Positions 20,292 through 30,444 of a DNA stretch of 64,000 nt are shown here, piece by piece. The DNA is from Nemertoderma westbladi. Lineage: Eukaryota; Xenacoelomorpha; Nemertodermatida; Nemertodermatidae. How positions within the stretch are numbered: the stretch's first letter is position 1; each line of letters starts with the position of its first letter. The translations under genes were made by a program, and so were the position numbers. The stretch is from assembly GCA_032718475.1 (NCBI GenBank), contig JAUCBJ010006805.1, forward strand, positions 1 to 64,000, given 5' to 3'. The notes beneath the pieces are model-generated. The model worked only from the letters and a program-made list of their open reading frames with translations. It did no database searches and had not been told where the DNA came from.

Positions 20292-21935
20292 TTGGGGCGG
20301 CTTTCTCTCGGTCTTTCTGACTGTTCATTGGCTAACCCAGACAAGGATCAAAGACACGACTTTAGTGTAAATCTATTAATCGGTTCAGACTTCTATTGGG
20401 ACATTGTAACAGGAAAGACATTCCGTTGTTGGTTGGCTACTTTCTGGGAAAGTGCAACAAAGTTACGAGTTCTCAAATTATGACAACAATTTGCAAGACA
20501 ACACGTGTATGCTAATCAGTTCCACTTGTCAGAAGCTGAAAACGACAATTTTCAAGACATACTCAAAGGCTTTTGGGCAGTAGAAAGTTTGGGTAACGAG
20601 CAAATGGAAAGTGATGACACGTTTATACCAGTTCTAAACATAATGTTTAAAAGTAACGGACATTATTCTGTAAGTTTGCCTTGGAAATTAAATCCGACAA
20701 ATTTGACTGACCATTATTCATTGTGTTATAAACAATTATACTCTTTAATCCGCCGTTTACAAAAAACTGGTTTGCTTGTAAAATACGACAGTGTAATCCG
20801 GGATCATATAGCAAAGGGGTATATTGAACCAGTAAGTTGTGATCAAACGGGTTCAGTAATTCATTACATTCCCCATCATGGTGTAGTACGGGAGGAACGG
20901 GAATCCACTAAGCTTAGGGTGGTATTCAATGCCTCAGCACGCGCACATTGCAAAGATATATCATTAAATGAATGCCTTTTAAAAGGACCAAATCTCATCC
21001 CACATTTATTAGATGTGTTACTAGGTTTTAGGGATAAACGAATAGCTATAACAGCAGATATTGAACGGGCATTCTTACAATGCGAAATTAATGATTCTGA
21101 CAGGGATTGCCTTCGATTTCTGTGGGTACCATCATTAGATAATATCAATATAGATAATTTAGTTATTCAAGGGTACAGGTACACACGAGCTCTGTTTGGA
21201 TTGATATGCTCACCAAAAATACTTGCAGAGACTTTATCTCATCATCTAGAATTGGAAAAGAAGAAAACTGTAACCAGTCTCAACTGGTTACTGTCAAGAA
21301 GTTACAGAAGTTGTATGTAGACGACTTAGGAACAGGAGTAAATACCGTAGAGGAAGGAGTACAATTCATGAAAGAGGCCTGCTCAATCATGAAATCAGGT
21401 GGATTTAACATACGTAGAAGGGTTTCTAACTCATTACAATTACAGACAGAATTTGATAAAGAAACACTCAACAAATGTAACCAAGTTTTGGACATAACAA
21501 AATTTCAGGAGGAAGATCAGACATACGCAAAGTCTTCTCTGTACCTGCCGCTGGTTCAACCAGCCCAGGTGAAACGAATCTTAGGACAATGCTGGCATGT
21601 GGAAAACGACACATTTGGGTTTGACGTGACGTCAGTATACGACTATGTAAAATTGTTACCCAAGAATAAAAGAGCAGTGTTACAGTTATCAGCACGCCTA
21701 TATGACCCATTGGGCGCTCTGATACCATTCACAAGCCAAATGAAAGCCGAATTCCAAACATTATGTAAAACAACAAAAAATTGGAATGAACCACTTTCGT
21801 TGGCTTTAATTGAAAAATGGCAAAGATGGGTTGACAGTTTATTATCCCTCAATAAAATTTCATTTCCGAGATGCGTGTTTAACAAAACAAATACTATTAA
21901 AGATTTTGAATTGCATGGTTTTTCAGATGCCAGCA
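20292..21935 (+). pseudogene. Old BEL/Pao pol fragment: protease end and reverse transcriptase
   Basis: This continues the fragment at 4396-5078. It starts with LIGSDFYWDIVTG (end of the protease domain), then the BEL/Pao reverse transcriptase: ESLGNEQMESDD, a VVFNASA motif, LNECLLKGPNLIPHL, the catalytic-region ADIERAFLQ, and the YVDD box LYVDDLGTG. Damage visible: an in-frame TGA at 20481-20483, and a frameshift near 21290 between the ADIERAFLQ and YVDD parts (frames starting at 20505 and 21206). Homology ends at HGFSDAS near 21935, before RNase H would be complete. The fragment is dead. Confidence 0.88.
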
Positions 21936-22416
21936 GTAGTAGAGGAAGAGGGTCCCCCCACCCACTCCTCCCTAGCTTGGGCTTTGGGCGATATCTCGGA
22001 GGACTATTAAAAATGCCAAATTCCGGTGCTAAATTGCGGTGTTTAATTGGCCAGTTGCCACCATCAGTATTGATTCGCGTCGTTGCCATCAACCAATCAT
22101 CGATATTCACCTACGCGTAGCCTAACCTCGCGATGCCCGCCTTACTCGACAGCTGTTACCACCCATCAGTATTGATTCGCGTCGTTGCATCAACCAATCG
22201 TTGCATATTCATCTTCGCGTAACCTAATTTCACGATGCATGGCTAGCCCCCACATACCCAACCCATCGCTACTCGACTGCTGTTACCAACCAACTAACCA
22301 ACCAAACAACCAACCAACTGCCATGCTTGCCTAGCCCTCCGGTTACTCCCCTTTTCCCCACGCTACCGCATACTGTATACGATGACAACGATAGAGTCAG
22401 TCACGGAGGACGTGGC
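21936..22416. repeat. Flanking DNA with a two-copy ~100-bp tandem duplication
   Basis: The segment CATCAGTATTGATTCGCGTC plus a shared tail (ATCAACCAATC, then TTCGCGTA/CTACGCGTA) occurs at about 22063 and again at about 22165. It is followed by CAACCAAC-type simple sequence and, at 22412-22416, the GTGGC target duplication of E2. No gene. Confidence 0.7.
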
Positions 22417-22946
22417 TGTTCGCGCTTTCAGACCTTTGGCAGTTTAACCCACCAAATTAAGATGTCTTCTAGATATTAAATCAGTTTTTAGTCTATGACA
22501 AGTATTAGATTCACTACACTAGTCGAAACCAATCCGTGCGCGACCATTCACCCGCTGGATATTCCCGGGAGATTGGGTTCGACGGTTTAATTTTATTGCT
22601 ATGTAAGCCTAATGTATTATTCGACTGACAGTATTATATAATCTCTGACAATATTATTTACCTTCGGGAATATTAACAGTTCCTTTAGGACGTGGCACTT
22701 TATCTACATAAACAGAGTTATGACTTAAACTACTCACAACGATATGGCTTAATTATAATTCACATATATGGCGCATTCTTTAGGAATGCTTCTTTAACAG
22801 ACTCACTCATACACAATGCTGCACAATACTGCACACTAATCTACCGATCTTCACTGATTTTAGTCACATATAAAAGGAACACAGACTGACTCATGTAGGG
22901 TCTATCAAATAACATTAGATTCACTTCAAACCACTTTAACATAAGT

Positions 22947-24544
22947 CTACTACTACTACTACTAGGATCGGCATGCTGCATTGCAGCTGCATTTTTAAGA
23001 ATGCTGTGCCGGCTTGTCAACAAAATTGCACCGCCACAACTCCCTATCACCCATGACATTTGCTAGATCATCCGCATCTTTAAGGCCAGTGTCCATTAAT
23101 ATGCGTCTCAAGAAAGTCATGGGCTGTCCACTATGCTTATTCACTCCATGAGGCTGCCAAAGTACAAGATTATGCACTGGCTGGTCCTCACGGCGAAAGC
23201 AATGTCCTGCAAAGCGGAGGCGATTTTGTTCTAGTGTCAAGCTTGGGGAAACCAATGAGACACCTCCAATGTTATATAGTGTCTGGTTGGAGATGTGTGC
23301 ATTGTACTTGACACAATGAACCCGGCGTAGCATTCTTGTGAATGTGCCATCCAGAGATTTGGTGTCCTCAGCAGTTAGAGCCCAGCATGGACTCCCGTAG
23401 AGGAGTACTGGAACTACTGCTGCTCTAAATAATCGGACCTTAAGTTTCCGATTAATTCTCGGTGACTTCCAAATCCTGGAAAGCCTATTCAAGGCTGCCC
23501 ATGCCTTTCCCTTACGTATTCGAAGGTCCTCACCTGACTTCCGGATCCATGATCCCAGGTAACAGAAGTCGTCGACATGCTCAAGCATACCATCCTTTGA
23601 GCTTATGCTCATCCGATCAGAGACTTGCTGAGGACTTTCAAAGTTAACTGTCAGAATTTTGGTCTTTCTGGAGTTAATAAAAAGACCAACACTAGAAGCA
23701 GCATGTTCTAATGAGCTGAGGAGCCGTTGGGCTCCCTCTAATGATTCTGAGAGTACTCCTAAGTCATCAGCAAAGTCTAGATCAGTTAGGTACTTGGCAG
23801 GATTTCCTCGACTTCTGGAGCCAGTAGGTGGAGTTATCATCACCCCATCATCATTATGATGATCTAAGGACATGCGTAGAACATAGTCAACCACAATAAT
23901 GAATAAGAATGGTGCAAGTGTGTCTCCTTGGAGGACGCCCCATAACACTTCGAATGGTTCTGTGTCACCGTCAACAGTAGACACAAATGTTGTCGAACCA
24001 TCGTATACTGATCTGATTGCTGCAATAATTTCATCAGGAATCCCATATAATGAAAGTATGCTGAACATACGTGAGCGAGAGACTGAATCAAAGGCCTTGA
24101 AGAAGTCAACAAAGATAACAGCCAGATGCCTGTCTTTCTTTTTTGATAATTCTTCAATTATCCTTCTAAGTGCCAAAATGGGCTCCATGGTCCCACGACC
24201 TTTACGGAACCCATTCTGATTTCCACGGAGCAGTCTCTCAATGGGATCCCTGATGCGATTTAATAGAATCCTATTGTATAGCTTTGCAGCAATTGAGATC
24301 AATGAGATTCCCCGAAAAGAACCATAGAGTGTTAGGTTGCCCTTCTTGGGAACTGGCACCAACTTATTTGTTTTCATTTCTTGTGGGACTCTTGTTGTAC
24401 GGTACATGTCTACTATGATGGGATAGATAAGCTTTAAACACTCAGGTATTTTAAAGACCTCAGGGGGAACACCATCTACTCCACTGGCACGATTGGTCTT
24501 AATGCTCTTTGCAGCAGCCTTCACTTCTGCAAAGGAGATATAAG
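22947..24544 (-). mobile_element. 5'-truncated LINE (family L-a) nested in E2's 3' LTR
   Basis: Exact 10-bp target duplication TAACATAAGT flanks it (22937-22946 and 24545-24554). The 3' end lies at the left and terminates in a (TAG)n tail on the minus strand, typical of target-primed integration. The body is the C-terminal two-thirds of a non-LTR reverse transcriptase; a second, shorter copy of the same family is at 55864-56813. Confidence 0.93.
22995..24544 (-). CDS. Non-LTR reverse transcriptase, 5'-truncated but open
   Basis: The minus-strand frame is continuous through the LINE to a stop at 22995 (its apparent extension to 24557 is LTR sequence). Motifs in order: RASGVDGVPPEVFK, KLVPVPKKG, FRGISLISIAAKLYNRIL, GFRKGRGT, a palm FVDFFKAFDSV, GVLQGDTLAPFLFI, the catalytic LDFADDLGVLS, then a C-terminal region with LRFAGHCFRREDQPVHNLVL. 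The endonuclease and N-terminal RT parts are missing by truncation. No internal stop is visible, indicating a recent insertion, but it has no promoter or start and is not expected to work. Confidence 0.88.
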
Positions 24545-25306
24545 TAACATAAGTCACAATCGTTTATCTTTAACCTTTCTCTCTTACCTTCGGTATATCA
24601 AGAATATTGGGTGTCGGGGTTATTTCTCGTTATTCCAATATAATAATTCATCAACAAATATAATGAATAACCGACAACAAATAGCAGTATAAAACAACAA
24701 CTGAACACTGATTGTTATGAGTTTGCAATGTTTCAGCAGTCAGTATGTATGATTAGTTAGCAGTGATTCCATGAGTTAAAGGATATATGCCCTTTATAAT
24801 TAAACCTACTAGTGTAAGACTAAAAACTAAAACACGGAGGTGCCAAAGCCGGTTCTTAGGCTCTGGGCAAAAACATAACACTGAACTACTGAGTTTCTGT
24901 ATATACCTCCAACACAAAGACAACAAACGCTCTGATTGGTCAACCTGAACAACGAGAGAACAGAGAAACAAAGAAACGTCGACGTGGCAATATCAGCTGC
25001 TAGCTGTCGTCATGGTAGCGACACTGTTTTCAAGAGTATCGAGCTTTTACGTCACGGAATTACGGATTATGTCCTCTAAAGTACAAATACAGAAGAAATA
25101 GCTCTTATGTCCGCTAAAACACCAGTACAGCAAGGACACGGCCTTTTTATGCCTGGTAAACCAACTACAGAGTACTTTACGGGAAAAATAAGGAAAAATA
25201 ACCGGACAATTCAGTAAAAGCTTTTACACCGCTCCCAGAAAATGGGATTTTCAGTCTATAAAATATAAAAATCACAGTTTCTAAAACATAAAGATACTCT
25301 AAACAG

Positions 25307-25600
25307 TTAGTCTTTCTTACGCAGACGGCGTTTACGCAGTTTTTTGAGGCTAGCAAGAGTCTTTTTCTCTTTGGGGGGAGCCACTTTACTAGGAGGGCCA
25401 TAACTCCTGGGTGAAGGGTGCAATATGATTGCATCAGAAGGTGTAGGTTTATGGTCGAGGTATCTGCTGTTTCGATATGCTTCTCCTCGAGCTGATTTTC
25501 CTCCGCTCGTAGCTGGATACGTTCATCCAAAACTCTCGCAGAGAATAGGATCGTCCAAGTTCGATAACTTCTTAGAGATTCTGGATTTCCCAATCGAATT
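25307..25600 (-). pseudogene. E2 accessory frame, basic C-terminus (env position)
   Basis: Just inside the 3' LTR, the minus strand encodes a segment also present in E4 (62511-62894): HPSPRSYGPPSKVA, then KTLASLKKLRKRRLRKKD ending at TAA 25309-25307. The run of Lys/Arg is like a nuclear-localisation or nucleic-acid-binding tail. Upstream the copy switches frame (EENQLEEKHI is in another frame), so the gene is broken here relative to E4. I do not recognise the family. No signal peptide or membrane segment is seen, so this is not an obvious envelope. Confidence 0.5.
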
Positions 25601-26285
25601 GAGATAAGGCCAATTCGTTTATCGATAGGACTTACTGTTATAACTTACGTTTATCTGAACAAACGCAGGTTTCTTTTTTGATCTTTATAGAATAGCGTTT
25701 AACTCGTTTCGTACAACGCTCTCCTTTACCTTGATGAGGGGTTGTATCGCGTTAAACGGGGACGACCATACGGTTGGATAGTGATATTAGGTGTCCGCGT
25801 CACAATCCGGCTAGGTAAGATGGGCGGCTAGCTAGAAATCACTGGCGGAGTGTTACCGATTAATTGTTAGGGTAGCACTAGATCTTTGAACAGTGAATAC
25901 AGTCCGCGAGGATCCGCGACACCACCAGGATCGCAGGTCTGAGGTCCAACTAAGGAATGAGGAGGTTTGACCGAGTATTCCGGGACTCTGATCGTAGGTT
26001 TACTCCAGGATCGTTCGAGCCGAGTGAGCATAGGTGATACGTCAACAAGTTTCGGTTTACGTGGATGTTTATGTCTTTCCGTTTATTAGTTGGGTCTAGG
26101 GCATTTATCGTAATAATACCAAAGACGCACGTCTGGTAGGGTAAACGCGGGCGACATCCACCTGTTGTTACAATGCTTCTATCAAGAATTCCAAATATAC
26201 GTTGGAGTTACCGCGTTTATTTGTTTCTTTAGTGTCTTTTCTTTCGAGTCGATTTCGAATAGAATTTTCGCATTCGAATTTCAGT

Positions 26286-26591
26286 TTATGGTTCCGACTC
26301 CGCTGGGCAGGATATATAGTCGACATAGTCCGTATTGTGTAAATTGATAGAATGACCAGTAGTTAAGAAGCCCATATACGTACCATTACGCTGCGTATAT
26401 CGAGCAGCGAATTTTCTATAGTCCAACTCTCGCGAGAGCTGCACTTGGGACATTGTCGGTTCGATATAACGACCATCGTCCTCCGCAGCAGTTGGACTAA
26501 CGTCGCCGCGTATTAAGCTATCAACAAACGCTTGTAAAAGTAGAGTATATCGCTCCCCGATACCAAGACCATCTTCTATCAACTCCGTCAT
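26286..26591 (-). pseudogene. E2 accessory frame 2 (unidentified, conserved in E4)
   Basis: A minus-strand frame with the block RELDYRKFAARYTQRNGTYM followed by GFLTTGHSINLHNTD is homologous to E4's frame at 63663-63971, where the same block reads on for another 50 residues. In E2 the frame stops early, soon after this block. Upstream of the shared block E2 shows MTELIEDGLGIGERYTLLLQ. The function is unknown. Conservation between two copies of the family in the same place argues that it is part of the element rather than chance. Confidence 0.5.
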
Positions 26592-28248
26592 ATCTGCTAT
26601 ATATGAGTTTATCCATATTATAAGGAGTTTATATTTAGGCTAGCGAGCGTCGCTGCCTACTCCAATTAACCCCCGGACAGTACGAGATCCTCAGCGCCGA
26701 TGTGTCGTCGCCGCTGTACTTTCGCCAACGACGTAGCCGCACAACGACAACGACAACCGGCACAAGTCACTCAACTGTCCGTCCCAAAGGCTTAGACGTA
26801 CTTCAGGTTTTCCTTGGAGAGTTAGGTTACTTTTACGATTGCGACTGGCTACTGTAAACACACCTTAGCAGTAACATTCACCTATCAACTCACAAATACC
26901 ACACACACAACTTGTCACAAATTACACACATTCGGGCCATTTGTCCGTTAGTCAATGCCTTCCAGAATGTCACTGTATTAGTATGTATCCTTGGATACTA
27001 GCAGTGCGCTATTTATTCCCTATGCTATTCAATGGGACAAGCTTTCTATTGTTCTTTTAACTCAATTCTAATTCTAGCGTGGTTGTTGCTATGGTGACAT
27101 TATGCAAAGCTAGCGGTAGAATTAGGGTAGTTCTAATGCATACAGATCTGGGATGTTATTTAATAGTATTCTTTAATAGTCAATGTTCTGTTTTATACAT
27201 AACTTTATGAATTTTATCGGCTATTGACTATGTTTGGGAGACTTTCACACTCTCATACGCATGATAAGATAAATCTCCGCTCCCTTGATCTATTAATTAA
27301 TGGAATTTTGGGAACTTTATAAATTGCGTAAAAATGGCAATTTATTAAATTCATTAAAAGGCATGAATTTAAATTTATTCCCTGAAATTTTATTATTTGA
27401 TAATTAAATGGACATATTTTGATTCTAGAACATGTCTAGGGACACAAGATCCTTAATTCTATGACAATTGTCTTTTTAAGAATATCGGTAAATGCTACGA
27501 TATCTTAATTGACTAGAATTGTTGAAGGATCTGAATTTTACAAATTTTGATTTATTAGATTTGCAAATATTAAATAATTAATATTTGAGATGGGCACCGA
27601 TTTATTCCAGAACTGGTCTGGGGACGTTAACCACTGATTCTATAATTTGTCTTTCAAGTATATCGGTGGGTGCCACGATATCTTAATCGACTAGAATTAC
27701 AGATGGTCAAAGGGTTTAACAGATTTATTTTGCGTTATACGCTACTGTTAAAGGGACATCACGCTACTATATGTATTATTTAATATACGGTATGAGAGCA
27801 ATATCGCACGAAGCAATGTCAGTGTGAAGAGGCAAGTCGTTTCCAAGGTCTACCCAGAGCTTGGTTTAGCCGAGACACGAGGATCTGAACTTTGCATTCC
27901 TAATACTCTGCCTACCAATAATACTTAAATATAGTAGTGGCTTTATTGTACTTTAATAAGTACGGACATTTCATCTTACTGTAGTTACGTATTTGTAATA
28001 TAATACGGACAGTAAGGAAGGAGAAAAAGAATTATTTCTTGCCGTCGCATTAAATATAATATATACGTAATTAAGTAATAAACGCGAATATATATTGCAC
28101 TAATCTACTAAATAATCGCTAAAATAACATTCCACTGAATAAAATTAAAGAAAACGATTATAATAAAATTACATAGTAATACATACAGAAATATAAAAAT
28201 AATAAAATAATATAAAATAATAGAGTCACACACCCACTCCATATGTTG
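26592..28248. other. Gene-free part of E2 between pol and accessory frames
   Basis: AT-rich, no coding sequence that I can support. It contains two diverged direct repeats of about 100 bp, at about 27421-27522 and 27601-27700, sharing ...CTAGAAC..GTCT(A/G)GGGAC... and ACGATATCTTAATTGACTAGAATT-like ends. Part of this stretch could be decayed integrase, C-terminal sequence. Confidence 0.45.
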
Positions 28249-30444
28249 TTACGTTATGGAGTCCCTAGATGTTTGAAGGATTAGGGAGGTGGTCGTGGGA
28301 AGAGAATCTTGCCTTCCACAGTTTCCGGAGAGTCCTCCATTCCCTTCCGATAAACACAAACGACCGACTGGGTGATTGAGTCGCTGTATCCTGAATACAA
28401 TTCCAGGTTTCCTCTTCGTCCTGGAATAGTGACGATAGAAACATCGCTCAAAGTATATGACGGCGTCACAAAGCCGATTCCAGGAGCTATAGTGGTCCGT
28501 CGCTCTCTGCAGGAGAGGTGAGAGTCCCTGCGAGACGTCTGATGTTCCAGAGCTCCAATCGCTCTCTCTGATCTTCATGAAGGATCCACTCGCGGAGGGG
28601 AGGCCCAGATCCACGGCGTCGTCCCTGGCAACATGTAATACCGACAGATCTATCCCGGGTTCAAATAACTCCGCTCCACCCGCCCGGGTTTTAGGTTTAA
28701 CTTTCTCCGCTCCCTTGGCTGGTCTAATCTCAGTCGGAGTAAGATGGGGAGGCCATTCATCCTCCTTACTCAGGAAGTCGGGTTCACCTAACCGGTCTGT
28801 AGTATCTGTCAGTTCTTGAGGAGTTACTCCTCTGGAAGCGATGTCCGTTGGATTAAACTTCTTGGGACAATATCTCCATTGATCTAAATTGGAGCTAATA
28901 TCGTCATTATCTGAGGAGTATGGTGTTCCCTCAGTTGGGTCGTCTCCCTCACTAGTATCATCTTCCCATTTACTCCGCTGGCAGACGCGATCTTGAAGCA
29001 GTCTTTCTCTGAGCGTTCTACGGGAAGGTCCAGTAAGGTACCAACCTACTCTAGTTCTTACCGCATAGGGCTGAAGTGGTTGCGGTTGAGCAGGTCGTTT
29101 CTCTAATGTCTCCAGCGCCTCATGCGCGTTTTGGCCGATGAGTATTTGCACTCCAGGATAATCAGTCTGGAATCGAGGTATGTTAAGATGTTGGATGCTC
29201 TCATCCTCGTCCCAATTATAAAGGTCTGCTTGAGTAGTAGCGAAGTTCTTTATAGCCACCATTTTCACTGACCTGATGCTATGTTCTCCTAGTTCGTCCT
29301 GGGGGGTGGACAACTCACATATATAATAGTCGGCAGCTACAGTAGAATTCCAAACCTGCATGATCCCTGACAGGTTTAGCTTGGTTCGGAACTTGGGTTG
29401 TCCAGCAAAGATGACTTCGGCTAGTTCCCTATCGATGAATGTTCCTGTGCTACCGGAGTCCAAGAGGGCGTTCACTATATAGCTCTTCTGAGGTCCGTGG
29501 ACCCGTAACTGGACTACAGGAAATTCTCGGATTCCTATATTGGAAGTTGGCGCTTTCCAAGATGGTTGTTGATCGGAAGTAGTTAAGGTAAGGTCGCTGT
29601 CTGTGTCTTTCTCATACACGAGTGCTCGATACACTGCGGTGGTGTTTATTAGGTAACAGGATTCGTTTTGGTCGGAGAACTCGTCCGTATAGAATCCTTC
29701 CATCTCAGATTGATCAGTGTCGTTCACATCACTGAATTGGACATGTAGTTCGGACTCACTTACCTGACTCGGGCTGTTTCGTTCGAATTCCGTGTGCAAC
29801 AAGATATGATGTTTTGCGCCGCACTTTGCACACCTTGCGTCGGAGTTACAGGTTCGCCGTTGGTGTCCTCGTCTGAGGCAATTATAACACAACCGCTTAT
29901 CCCACATGACTTCACGTCTATCCTCGAGTGATTTCCTCAGGAATTTATCACACGCATTTAAACGGTGGGGCCCGTCGCACAGCACACATTTCGGCTTGAT
30001 GTTACTTACTTTAACCTGTGCTATGTGGTGCACACTTGTTCTTTCCTCGGGCTTTCTCACCTGAATTCTTTTAGGAGACGTAGGAAGGGTTTTTTGTACC
30101 GGTTCCCTTCTGTCATTGGGTCGAGACTCGGATTTACTTACCTGATCTTTAGGCATTTTATTGACATAATAAGGCCTGTCAGTGTCTTTCCCGCTGTCCT
30201 CTCCTTGAGAGGTTTGGCTTTCACCGTCGTCGGTATAACATACTGGTGTTACCCTTCTCCTAGAAACGGGTTTCTCACTTACCTTGTTTTCCAATGTCTT
30301 CTCTCTGGACTGCCTTAGGAGCTGTAATTTCACTTCTCTATCTAAGAATGACATGAGATCAGTCATGGTAGGGTCTCGTCGTTGTTGTTCCATCATATAT
30401 AACACCTTCTTATCCCAGCGTGTACCTACTCCACCCTTGGGCAA
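28249..30444 (-). CDS. pol: E2 gag C-terminus/protease joined to post-RNase H segment; RT missing
   Basis: A 731-codon minus-strand frame. Residues 1-60 are the end of the gag domain. Three zinc-binding clusters follow: CVLCDGPHRLNAC (153-165), CYNCLRRGHQRRTC (186-199) and CAKCGAKHHILLH (205-217). The aspartic protease active site ALLDSGSTGTFID is at about 325, and LIGQNAHEAL with VGWYLTGPS follows. At about 500 an acidic linker leads straight into WRYCPKKFNPTDIASRG (about 510-527), a motif that in BEL/Pao lies after RNase H. RT and RNase H, around 500 residues, are therefore deleted in frame. The last 150 residues look like decayed integrase. The start overlaps the upstream gag frame by 35 nt, and the two are probably one broken gene. 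Confidence 0.85.
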   Translation of the reverse strand: MPKGGVGTRWDKKVLYMMEQQRRDPTMTDLMSFLDREVKLQLLRQSREKTLENKVSEKPVSRRRVTPVCYTDDGESQTSQGEDSGKDTDRPYYVNKMPKDQVSKSESRPNDRREPVQKTLPTSPKRIQVRKPEERTSVHHIAQVKVSNIKPKCVLCDGPHRLNACDKFLRKSLEDRREVMWDKRLCYNCLRRGHQRRTCNSDARCAKCGAKHHILLHTEFERNSPSQVSESELHVQFSDVNDTDQSEMEGFYTDEFSDQNESCYLINTTAVYRALVYEKDTDSDLTLTTSDQQPSWKAPTSNIGIREFPVVQLRVHGPQKSYIVNALLDSGSTGTFIDRELAEVIFAGQPKFRTKLNLSGIMQVWNSTVAADYYICELSTPQDELGEHSIRSVKMVAIKNFATTQADLYNWDEDESIQHLNIPRFQTDYPGVQILIGQNAHEALETLEKRPAQPQPLQPYAVRTRVGWYLTGPSRRTLRERLLQDRVCQRSKWEDDTSEGDDPTEGTPYSSDNDDISSNLDQWRYCPKKFNPTDIASRGVTPQELTDTTDRLGEPDFLSKEDEWPPHLTPTEIRPAKGAEKVKPKTRAGGAELFEPGIDLSVLHVARDDAVDLGLPSASGSFMKIRESDWSSGTSDVSQGLSPLLQRATDHYSSWNRLCDAVIYFERCFYRHYSRTKRKPGIVFRIQRLNHPVGRLCLSEGNGGLSGNCGRQDSLPTTTSLILQTSRDSIT

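Larger units (their letters stand above)
22417..25228 (-). repeat. 3' LTR of E2, split by a LINE
   Basis: It matches 34469-35672. The LINE plus a 10-bp target duplication accounts exactly for the 1,608 extra bases. The purine-containing sequence CTGGGAGCGG (minus strand, just right of 25228) is the likely plus-strand primer site. Confidence 0.92.
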
